Shown here piece by piece: positions 1-7,600 of a DNA stretch of 64,000 nucleotides. Position numbers and translations under genes: made by a program. The notes beneath the pieces were generated by a model. The model was not told where the DNA came from, did no database searches, and saw only the letters and a list, made by a program, of their open reading frames with translations. Origin of the DNA: Xanthomonas arboricola pv. juglandis (lineage in GTDB: Bacteria; Pseudomonadota; Gammaproteobacteria; Xanthomonadales; Xanthomonadaceae); the NCBI RefSeq assembly GCF_001013475.1, contig NZ_JZEF01000002.1, positions 64,785 through 128,784 on the forward strand. The letters are read 5' to 3'. Numbering within the stretch: position 1 is the stretch's first letter; every line of letters starts with the position of its first letter.

Positions 1-386
1 GCGCGATCTCTGGGCACGGGGTTGCGCGCGTCCTGGATCGGTTGGCACACAGTCGCGGCCTGCCGCAGGTGATCCGCACCGACAACGGCAAGGAGTTTTG
101 CGGTAAGGCAATGGTCGCCTGGGCGCATGCCCGTGGCGTGCAGTTGCGGCTGATCCAACCAGGCAAACCGAACCAGAACGCCTACGTCGAATCCTTCAAC
201 GGCCGGCTACGCGATGAATGCCTCAACGAGCACTGGTTCCCGACGTTGCTGCACGCGCGCACCGAGATCGAACGCTGGCGACGCGAATACAACGAGGACC
301 GACCCAAGAAAGCAATTGGCGGCATGACGCCGGCTGCGTATGCCCAACATCTGGCAAACACCGATATCATTAACCCGGGACTCTAA
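1..386 (+). CDS. IS3-family transposase OrfB, C-terminal part (cut by window edge)
   Basis: This is the catalytic C-terminal half of an IS3-family DDE transposase, which cuts and joins the ends of its own insertion sequence. The frame is open from the first bases of the window, so the start lies outside. The second acidic catalytic residue sits in [11 protein letters not shown] and the glutamate in [16 protein letters not shown], the usual integrase-core spacing. The product ends in [16 protein letters not shown], a typical OrfB tail. An internal TTG at 42 is in frame but is not the real start. No frameshift is visible in this part. Which IS it is, and whether the element is complete, cannot be told from here. 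Confidence 0.9.
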   Translation, partial: AISGHGVARVLDRLAHSRGLPQVIRTDNGKEFCGKAMVAWAHARGVQLRLIQPGKPNQNAYVESFNGRLRDECLNEHWFPTLLHARTEIERWRREYNEDRPKKAIGGMTPAAYAQHLANTDIINPGL

Positions 387-420
387 ACCAAGCCGCTACT
401 CAGGGCGGGGGGATGTCGCT
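1..420 (+). mobile_element. Right end of an IS3-family insertion sequence
   Basis: The transposase stop at 386 is followed by a short G-rich non-coding tail of the kind that carries the right inverted repeat. The left end is outside the window, so the inverted repeat cannot be matched. The right boundary near 420 is only an estimate. Confidence 0.4.
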
Positions 421-474
421 CCCATACATCCCCCACCCGCCATCCTCGCCGCAGACTCAACTGGAGAACACACG

Positions 475-807
475 ATGATGAAGTGGATGGGCACCGCGCT
501 GGCCGCGGCACTGCTGGTGAGCGGTTGCGCCAAGGAGGAAGGCGAGAAGTTCGTCGGCCACTGGGTCAACGTGCAGACGCAGGAAGAGACGATGGACATC
601 GAGCGCAATGGCGAGACCTTCATGGTCCGCAGCACCACGCCGAAGTTCTTCAGCCGCAAGCCGAAGACCGAGAGCTACCCGGCGGTCTACAAGGACGGGG
701 CGCTGCAGGTCAGCAACGATGGCGAGACGGTGAACTTCGCCATCGACGCGGCCAACGGCCACCTCAACACCGGTGGCGAGCAGTACCAGCGCGTGCCGGC
801 CAAGTAA
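475..807 (+). CDS. Small predicted lipoprotein of unknown function
   Basis: This is a 110-residue secreted protein. It begins with two Met codons (475 and 478), a short hydrophobic signal and the lipobox LLVSGC, so it should be lipidated at the Cys and anchored in a membrane. The mature part is polar and soluble-looking (FVGHWVNVQTQEETMDIERN), without transmembrane segments. A GGAGA ribosome binding site lies about 8 bases before the first ATG. The gene stands alone, with the IS element upstream and a hairpin directly after it. I do not recognise a named family; the short beta-rich sequence after the Cys resembles other small xanthomonad lipoproteins, but no role can be given. Confidence 0.8.
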   Translation: MMKWMGTALAAALLVSGCAKEEGEKFVGHWVNVQTQEETMDIERNGETFMVRSTTPKFFSRKPKTESYPAVYKDGALQVSNDGETVNFAIDAANGHLNTGGEQYQRVPAK

Positions 808-825
808 GGCCGCCGCTGTCGCCAG

Positions 826-870
826 CGCCCGCGTGTGGACCTTGCCGGTCGCACGCGGGCGTTTGCGTTT
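826..870 (+). terminator. Probable terminator after the small lipoprotein gene
   Basis: A perfect 10-bp inverted repeat (826-835 with 852-861) lies 19 bases after the lipoprotein stop and is followed by TTTGCGTTT. The T run is broken, so termination may be partial. Confidence 0.55.
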
Positions 871-1060
871 GTGGCCCAGCCGGCCACGCCGAAGGGCTAC
901 TGGTGCATGCTGCCTCGCGCAGACGCCGGGCCGGACACACCGCCCGTCGCCCGGCCTTGCGCTGCCGCTGCCATTCCACCCCGCGCAAGCCGTACAGTGC
1001 GCAGGCACGCCAGGGTCATGGCGCTGCCCCACCGATCAATCCAGCAACTACGAGGGTGTC

Positions 1061-1159
1061 ATGAGCAAGGGGATGGACCAGAAGAAGAGCCAGAAGAAAG
1101 AGCCGACCAAGACGCTGAAGGAAAAGCGCGCGGCCAAGCAGGAAAAGAAGGGCAAGTAA
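1061..1159 (+). CDS. Tiny Lys-rich protein of 32 residues
   Basis: A short frame encodes a 32-residue protein in which roughly 40 percent of residues are Lys, with several Glu and Gln. It begins MSKGMDQKKSQKKEPTK and ends EKRAAKQEKKGK. A GAGGG ribosome binding site lies just before the ATG and a strong terminator lies 26 bases after the stop, so a real small gene is likely. It has no hydrophobic segment and is probably an unfolded or helical cytoplasmic protein that could bind nucleic acid; that is inference from charge alone. It lies inside longer overlapping frames that have no start signal and look spurious. Confidence 0.65.
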   Translation: MSKGMDQKKSQKKEPTKTLKEKRAAKQEKKGK

Positions 1160-1185
1160 GCCGCCCGGCCTGCCAGACGGCAGAC

Positions 1186-1218
1186 GAGGTCAGGCGCAGG
1201 CCTGGCCTCGCGTTTTTT
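1186..1218 (+). terminator. Rho-independent terminator
   Basis: A 10-bp stem (1186-1195 with 1200-1209, one G-U pair) and a GCAG loop are followed by CG and six T (1213-1218). It terminates the 32-residue gene. Confidence 0.8.
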
Positions 1219-1349
1219 GGATCACACCAAGCATCAGCGTGCGCGTTCCTGCCTGCGCACGATCACGCTGCGCTGCTCTCCGATCGACAGGCCTTACAGG
1301 TCACTGGGCCTGCTCTGTTGTCAGCGTGACGCGCGAGACACCCTTCCCC

Positions 1350-1640
1350 TCAAGCCGCCAGCCGCTTGATCCGCGACGGCAGATCGCCCAGCGCGCGGTG
1401 TGCCTGTTCCAGCTCGTAATCGGCTTGCAGGCTCAGCCAGAAGCGCTCGGTCGTGCCCAGCGCTGCAGCCAGGCGCACGGCGGTGTCGGCGGTGATGCCG
1501 CGCTTGCCCAGGACGATCTCGTTGATGCGACGCGGCGGTACGCCGGTGGCCCGCGCCAGCGCGTTCTGGCTGATGCCCATCGGCTCGAGGAACTCTTCGC
1601 GCAGGATTTCGCCAGGGTGGATGTTGGGTAGGACTGTCAT
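1350..1640 (-). CDS. higA: HigA-type antitoxin (XRE family)
   Basis: This is a 96-residue antitoxin of the HigA family. It begins MTVLPNIHPGEILREEFLEP, the characteristic HigA lead-in. A five-helix XRE DNA-binding domain follows (ISQNALARATGVPPRRINEI, then a conserved GITADTAVRLAAALGT). It should bind and neutralise the HigB toxin encoded 17 bases upstream and repress their shared promoter. The toxin-first gene order is the standard higBA arrangement and differs from most other toxin-antitoxin pairs. The length is normal and the frame intact. Neighbouring genes are unrelated, as usual for these mobile pairs. Confidence 0.9.
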   Translation of the reverse strand: MTVLPNIHPGEILREEFLEPMGISQNALARATGVPPRRINEIVLGKRGITADTAVRLAAALGTTERFWLSLQADYELEQAHRALGDLPSRIKRLAA

Positions 1641-1657
1641 GGACAGATGCCTCGTGC

Positions 1658-1939
1658 TCAGTGGTAATCAACAATTTCGACCTCGGCGACATCGCCCTCC
1701 ATCCATCGGAAGCAGATGCGCCACTGGTCGTTGATCCGGATGCTGTACTGCCCGCGCCGCTCGCCCTTCAACGCTTCCAGCCGGTTGGCGGGCGGAATGC
1801 GCAGATCGTCGAGGTGCGCGGCAGCGTTGAGCATGCGCAACTTGCGGCGCGCGACCGACTGGATGTCGGCCGGCAACCGGCGGGAGCGCTCACCCATCCA
1901 GATCTTTTCGGCTTCCTTGTCGACAAAGCTCCTGATCAT
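1658..1939 (-). CDS. higB: HigB-type toxin (RelE/ParE superfamily)
   Basis: This is a 93-residue toxin of the HigB branch of the RelE superfamily. These proteins cut mRNA on the ribosome. It starts MIRSFVDKEAEKIWMGERS and has the family core, a Leu/Arg-rich middle (LDDLRIPPANRLEALKGERR) and the C-terminal strand pair QYSIRINDQWRICFRW ending in VEIVDYH. It is complete and followed by its antitoxin. There is no ribosome binding site before the ATG at 1939; a promoter placed immediately upstream suggests the message may be leaderless. The fold and the gene pair are clear; activity is inferred. Confidence 0.9.
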   Translation of the reverse strand: MIRSFVDKEAEKIWMGERSRRLPADIQSVARRKLRMLNAAAHLDDLRIPPANRLEALKGERRGQYSIRINDQWRICFRWMEGDVAEVEIVDYH

Positions 1940-1945
1940 GCTGTA

Positions 1946-1974
1946 ACCATAACGCGATCCGTCATATGACGCAA
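1946..1974 (-). promoter_or_regulatory. Candidate higBA promoter with overlapping operator palindrome
   Basis: Read on the minus strand, TTGCGT (1969-1974) and TATGGT (1946-1951) are 17 bases apart, a good sigma-70 fit. The perfect 12-bp palindrome CGTCATATGACG (1960-1971) overlaps the -35 box and is a natural site for autorepression by HigA. The expected transcript start falls at or next to the higB ATG. Confidence 0.5.
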
Positions 1975-2078
1975 GCCGTCATGGCTGAGTGGTCAGTCAG
2001 GTTCCGTGGGCAGCAGTCATCCGAAGATTTCGGATAACTGACGCTTGCTGTCACTCCACTTTCGTTGAACACCCTTAA

Positions 2079-4211
2079 TCAGAACAACGACCCCTGCACG
2101 GGCAACGCAGTGGATGGTTCTGTTGCTGGCTTGGCGGGTGCCGCCTGCTGCTGCGCACCCAATCGCCAAGCCAGGCCAGAGATACGTGCGGCGTGCCGGG
2201 CCAGTGCGCTGCGGATGACCGCTTCGCTGCCGGCCAGGTGCAGTGCGCGGCGGGCGCGGGTGATGCCGGTGTAGAGCAGTTCGCGGCTGAGCACGCGGGC
2301 GTCGCGGGTGGGCAGTTGCAGCCAGACGGTGTCGAATTCGCTGCCCTGGGCCTTGTGCACGGTCATGGCGAAGGCGCTTTCGTGTGCGGGCAGTGCGGCG
2401 GGGTGGAAGCCGCGCACCTGGCCGTCGCCGTCGCCTTCGAACCAGGCGACCAACGGGCCTTGGGCACGGCTGTCGGTGCCGCCGGACTGGCCTGGCGCTG
2501 AAGACGGGCTTGCGTCGCTGCGCCCCGAAAAGGGACTCGCTTCACTGCGCAGGCAGATGCCGACGTCGCCGTTGAACAGGCCGTGGCGGTAGCTGTTTTC
2601 GGTGATCAGCAGCAGGCGGCCCTGGAACCAGGGCGAGGCGGCGCCAAGGCGGCGGCCGCCGGCGCCGGTGTCGGCCAGCAGTTGTTCGATGCGGGCGTTG
2701 AGGCCGCGTGCGCCCTGCGGGCCGGCGCGCACGGCGGTGAGCAGGCGCAGGCGCGCGGCATCGCGCAGGGCCGCGGCCGGGTCGTGCGCGTCGGCCAGCG
2801 CGCGCCAGTGCGCGAGCAATGCGTCGCGGCCTAGGGCGAGCGGATCTTCGCCGTCTTCGTGGAAGTGCACGCCGGCCAGTTCGCCGCTGCGCAGCAGGGC
2901 CAGGGCGGTGTCGGCATCGCCGGCGCGCACGGCGTCGGCCAACGGAGCGAGTGCGAAGTCGTCCGCCTGGCGGTAGCCGCGCAGCAGGTGCACGCGGTGA
3001 CCGGCCAGGCCGCCGCCGTGGGTGGCGGTGGGCGTGGTGTCAGCGGGCACGTTGCCGAGCAACGGCTGCAGCGCCTGTGCGTCCTGCGGCTGCAGGGCAT
3101 CGCCGGGGCCGGCGGCCTGCAGGATGGCGGCGAGCACGTCGCCGGCTTCCACCGAGGGCAGCTGGTCGGCATCGCCGAGCAGGATCAGCTGGGTGCCGTC
3201 GGCCACGGCTTCGACCAGCTTGCACATCAGCGGCAGGTCGACCATGGAGGCTTCGTCGACCACGATCAGGTCGAACGGCAGCGGGTTGTCGGCGGTGTGG
3301 CGGAACTGCGGGGAATCCGGAATGACGCCGAGCAGGCGATGCAGGGTGCTGGCGCCGGTGGGCAGCGCGTCGGCCAGGGCCGGGTCGGTGCCGTTGGCGA
3401 TGGCGCGCGCGACGGCGGCGCGCAGGCTCTCGGCCATGCGCTCGGCGGCGCGGCCGGTGGGCGCGGCCAGGGCGATGCGCGGGGCCGGGGTGTTGGCTGC
3501 GTGGGCTTGCGCGATGCGCAGCAGCAGCAGACGGGCGATGGTGGTGGTCTTGCCGGTACCGGGGCCGCCGGTGACCAGCAGCAGGGTGCGGCGCAGCGCC
3601 AGGGCGGCGGCCTGGGCCTGGCGGTCTTGGTGGTGGGATGGGGCGGGCGGGTCCGTACCTTCTTGGTGGACGGATGGCTCGGGCAGGCCCGTACCCTCAC
3701 CCGCCCTTCGGGCACCCTCTCCCGCAGGCGGGAGAGGGATCGCCGGGTTCGGGAACAACTGCGCGAACAGCGGGGCCAGCTTGGCGGCGTCGAAGGGCGG
3801 CGGCGAGTGGGCGGCGATGCGTTGCAGGCCCAGCGCCAGACGGCGCTCGTACTCGCGGTAGCGGCGCAGGTAGAGCAGGCCGTGTTCGAGGACCAGCGGG
3901 CAGTCGGCGGCGGCGGGTTCTTCGGGAGTCGGTTGGTCGACCCAGCGCGAGGCGGCCAGGGTGCGTTGCCAGTCGGTGGGGTCCGGGAGCGCGGGCGATG
4001 GGCCTTCGCGCGCGTCCAGCAGCATGGCGGCGCGGGTGGGGTCCAGCCCGGCGTGGCCGCTGGTGACGGCCAGCGAGGCGAGCGCGGCGCCGGCCAGGAC
4101 CTGTGGGTCGGTGTCCGGGGCCAGGCGTTGCAGGCTTTGCGCGAGCGCCAGATCCAGCGGGCGTAGCGCCTCGGCCCTGATCAGCGCGCTGAAGAGGGTT
4201 GGCTGGTTCAT
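2079..4211 (-). CDS. recD: RecBCD subunit alpha, 5'-3' helicase RecD
   Basis: RecD is the 5'-3' motor of RecBCD, which unwinds and degrades broken DNA ends and loads RecA after Chi. The protein has about 710 residues starting at MNQPTLFSALIRAEAL; an upstream extension to 4265 lacks RecD similarity. Walker A is TGGPGTGKTTT, Walker B is LIVVDEASMVDLPL, and the late motif FAMTVHKAQGSEFDTVWL and the C-terminal LYTGITRARRALHL are all present. Two stretches are unlike other RecD proteins: a Pro/Gly-rich block before Walker A (about 3625-3745), produced by a translated dispersed repeat, and a Ser-rich block after FNGDVGICLR (about 2465-2560). Both keep the frame. The gene follows recB after an unusual 398-base gap. 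Confidence 0.95.
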   Translation of the reverse strand: MNQPTLFSALIRAEALRPLDLALAQSLQRLAPDTDPQVLAGAALASLAVTSGHAGLDPTRAAMLLDAREGPSPALPDPTDWQRTLAASRWVDQPTPEEPAAADCPLVLEHGLLYLRRYREYERRLALGLQRIAAHSPPPFDAAKLAPLFAQLFPNPAIPLPPAGEGARRAGEGTGLPEPSVHQEGTDPPAPSHHQDRQAQAAALALRRTLLLVTGGPGTGKTTTIARLLLLRIAQAHAANTPAPRIALAAPTGRAAERMAESLRAAVARAIANGTDPALADALPTGASTLHRLLGVIPDSPQFRHTADNPLPFDLIVVDEASMVDLPLMCKLVEAVADGTQLILLGDADQLPSVEAGDVLAAILQAAGPGDALQPQDAQALQPLLGNVPADTTPTATHGGGLAGHRVHLLRGYRQADDFALAPLADAVRAGDADTALALLRSGELAGVHFHEDGEDPLALGRDALLAHWRALADAHDPAAALRDAARLRLLTAVRAGPQGARGLNARIEQLLADTGAGGRRLGAASPWFQGRLLLITENSYRHGLFNGDVGICLRSEASPFSGRSDASPSSAPGQSGGTDSRAQGPLVAWFEGDGDGQVRGFHPAALPAHESAFAMTVHKAQGSEFDTVWLQLPTRDARVLSRELLYTGITRARRALHLAGSEAVIRSALARHAARISGLAWRLGAQQQAAPAKPATEPSTALPVQGSLF
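3696..3742. repeat. Dispersed palindromic repeat inside recD
   Basis: The sequence has a CCCTCACCCGCCCTTCGGG half followed by a CCCTCTCCCGC-N-GCGGGAGAGGG hairpin. It is the same kind as the repeats at 31008-31052 and 31187-31233, but here it is read through as coding sequence of recD without breaking the frame. Confidence 0.75.
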
Positions 4212-4280
4212 GGGGCGGCCCCCTGCTGGGCGGAGGCGCCTCGGGCGAGTTGTCGATCGGCACATTTCTGACCCTGCACG

Positions 4281-4400
4281 ACACCCTCAGCCCAAGCTCC
4301 GCTGCGCGCCCCGGCCCGCGCGGCGTGGCGCAGGCACTGCCGGGCACGTGCGCCGTGGCGCGCAAGCGGTGCCTGCCCGCCCCGGGGGAAGAGGGGCTTG
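4281..4400. repeat. Long dispersed repeat, copy 1 (recD-recB gap)
   Basis: The copy runs from ACCCTCAGCCCAAGCTCCGC through a GCACGTGCGCCGTGGCGCGC hairpin to CGCCCCGGGGGAAGAGGGGC. It matches, with drift, the copies at 4465-4582, 31281-31380 and 34657-34745. I see no gene in the 4212-4609 gap; it holds this and the next copy only. Confidence 0.75.
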
Positions 4401-4464
4401 CGCACCGCGCTGATCGGGAGTCCGGTCTGTTGGGTCATGGCTCGGATGCTTCGGCGGCGGACCT

Positions 4465-4582
4465 GCCCTCACCCCAACCCCCGCTCCGCGCCCCAGCCCG
4501 CGCCAGCGGCGCGGGCGCTCCAAGGCACGCGCGCCAGTGGCGCGCAACCAGTGCCTTATCGCCCCGGGGGGAGCGGGGCTTT
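4465..4582. repeat. Long dispersed repeat, copy 2 (recD-recB gap)
   Basis: This is a second, less diverged copy of the 4281-4400 element in the same orientation. It starts CCCTCACCCCAACCCCCGCT, carries the GCGCGCCAGTGGCGCGC hairpin and ends CCCCGGGGGGAGCGGGGCTT. It reaches to within 30 bases of the recB stop. Confidence 0.8.
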
Positions 4583-4609
4583 GGTGCGTCAGCGGTAAGG
4601 GGCTGTGCG

Positions 4610-7600
4610 CTAGCGGGCATCGGGCGTGCCTGGGTTGCTGGATGTCGGCTCCGGGGCACTGCCGGCGAACAGGGCGTCCAGGGCTTGGACCAGCGCCGGA
4701 TCGAAGCGCCAGGCGTGGATGCCGGGTGCGGGCGTGTCGGACATGGCGTCGCTGGCGCGGTCGGCGCCAGGGTCGGCTACGGCGTTGCGGGCAGGGTCGG
4801 CGCCTGGGTTGGCCTCGGCATCGCGGGCGCGGTCGGCGCCGGGGTCGGTTGCAGCGCTGCTGGCGGGGTCGGAGCCGGGGTTGGCCTCGGCGTTGCGAGC
4901 AGGGTTGGAGCCGGGGTCTGATGCGGGGTTGCGAGTGGCGTCCAGGCCGCGGCAGAACAGGTAGCGCACGCCGCCGAAGTCACGGGCGTAGTCGTAGGCC
5001 TGGCCCAGGCGGAAGCGCAGCCAGCGGTGCAGCGCGACGGTGTAGATCAGCGCCTGCAATTCGTACTCGCTGTGCGCCATGGCGCGGGCCAGGGCGTCGG
5101 CGTCGTAGCTGGGCAGGCGGTTGGACTTGTAGTCGAGCACGTACCAGCGCCCGTCCACGGTGTAGGTGAGGTCGATCAGGCCGGTCATCAGGCCTTCCAG
5201 GCGCTGGCGCGCGCCGAAGGCCTGGCGCTCGCCGACCACGCCAAACCGGTGCAGCAGTGCCAGCAGTGCCTCGACGCGGGTGGGCCGCATGGCGAAGTGG
5301 AATTCCATCTCGTTGCGGCGCTGCGACTCGGGCACGGCGGCCAGGGTGGTGCCTTCGGGCAGGGCGACGGTGAGGGTGTGGCCGATCAACGTGGTGAGCA
5401 TGGCCAGGCCGTCGTCCCAGTCCTTCTCGGCGTAGCCGCCGCGTTGCAGCGCCTCGAGGATGGCGGCGGCCTGGCCCTCGGGTGCGGGCAGGCCGGGGCG
5501 CCAGGCCTGCCAGACGGCGAAGTCGCAGCGCTCGAACACGTCGTGCATCACCACGCCGAAACGGTTGCCGGCAAAGCGCGGGTCGAAGGTGTCGACCTCT
5601 GCGGCCACCGCGATCGCCTCGCTGCCGGACGGCTCGTCGCTGCCGCCGCTGCCGACCACCGTGGCGCTGGCCATCGGGTCGGTGGCGGCGCCGGCATCGG
5701 CATTGGCCAGCTGAGTGAAGCTGTAGACCCACCACTCGGGTGCGATATGCCGCTGCGGGTTGCGCGCGGGCGGCACCTGCGCCTCGATCGGTGGCGGCAG
5801 GCGCGGCAGGGTGGCCGGCGGCGTGGACGTGTCGACCACCACCGCGCCCTCGCCGGCCGCGCCTTGCAGCGCGTCGAGCGCGCGCAGCATGCCGGACAAG
5901 GCGGTGCGCTCGTGCTGGTGGAACGGGCCACTGGCGATCCACAGCGCGTGCTCGGCGCGGGTCAGGCCGACATAGAGCAGGCGCGCGTCCTCGGCGCGTT
6001 GTTCCTGCTTCCAGGCCGCTTCGGCGGCGCTCCAGCTTGGATCGTCTTTATCAGTCTTCCAATGCATCTGGCGGCCGAGCTCGGGCGCGTGCACCACGCA
6101 GTGACGGCCGGCACCCTTGTCGCTGCGGCCGATGCCGATGTACGGCAGGAACACCAGCGGATACTCCAGGCCCTTGCTCTTGTGCAGGGTGACGATCTGC
6201 ACGCGGCGCGCGTCCGATTCCAGCCGCAGCTGCTGGGCTTCGTCGTTGTCGTCGGCATTGGCGATGCGCCGCGACAGCCAGTCGACCAGGCCATGCGGGC
6301 CGAGCGCGCGGGCGTCGGCTTCCTGCAGCAGTTCGGCCAGTTGCAGGTAGTTGGTGAGGCGGCGCTCGCCATCGACCAGGGCGAGCAGGCGTTGCCCGTG
6401 CGCGGCGCCCAGGTCGCCGATCAGGGCGAGCGGGCCGCCGCGCTGCCAGCGCTCGCGCCAGTCCAGCGCCTGCTGCTGCCAGCGGCGGTGACGCTCGCCG
6501 TCGTGTGCGAGTGCGGCGATGGCGGCGGCGTCCGCGCCGATCAGCACGGTGGCCAGCGCGGCGCGCAGGCGGCTGTCGTCGCCCGGGTCGAGCAAGGCCT
6601 GCAGCAGGGCCAGCAGCTCCAGCGCCTCGTCGGTGGCGAACAGGCTCTGCTTGCCGGCCGCCACGGCGGGGATGCCTACCGCGCCCAGCGCCTGTTGCAT
6701 GCGCGTGGCCTCGCCGTGGCTGCGCACCAGCACGGCGATATCGCCGGCCTGCACCGGGCGGCCATTGACGGTGGCGGTGCCGTCGCGGCCGCCGGCCAGC
6801 CAGCCGCGAATCGCCGCCACACAGGCGGCGGTGGCCAGCTCGCGGGCGCGGTTGGCGCTCCAGGGTTTGGGCTTGCCCTTGCTTGGCGGCGGCGGTTCCG
6901 GGGCGCGCCACAGCGTCAGCGCCGGGGCGGCGGCGCCATCGCGTTGCAGGTCGGCATCCACCCGCTTGGTGCCGGGCCGCACCGGGTGGAAGGCGATGCC
7001 ATCGGTGAGGAAGGCATCGGTGTAGCCGGCCTGTGCGTACAGCGCGTCGATGGCCGCCAGCACGCCGGGGCGCGAGCGGAAGTTGTGGCTCAGCGGCGGG
7101 GCGAGTTCGGCAGTGACCGCGGCGGCCAGATAGGTGCGCACGTCACCACCGCGGAAGCCGTAGATGGCCTGCTTGGGGTCGCCGATCAGAAACAGCGCCG
7201 GCTTCAGGCCGGCGTCGCGTGCGAGCGTGCCTTCGCCGAACACGTTGGAGAAGATCGCCCATTGGCGGTCGTCGGTGTCCTGGAATTCGTCCACCAGCGC
7301 GATGGCGTATTGCGCGCGCAGCCGTGTGACCAGCGCCTGCGCCTGCGCGCCTTCCAGCGCGTGCGCGACACCATCGACCAGGTCGTCGTAGGTCTGCACG
7401 CGGCGCTGGCGCTTGAGCAACGCCAGCCGCGCAATGGCGTCCTCGCGAAGGGCGTGCAGCAGGCGGATGCGGCGACGGCTGCGCCATGCTTCGACACCGG
7501 CCAGCGCGGTGAGATAGCCGTCGATCTCGTGGCTCAGCGGCGAGGCCGGGGTGCGATCGACGAACTTCTTGTTGGTGCCGGCGGCCAGTTCCGCAGCGGT

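Noticed and set aside
4199..4921. An ORF in the recD-recB gap running into recB
   Set aside because: It is made of dispersed repeat sequence and antisense recB, with no ribosome binding site.
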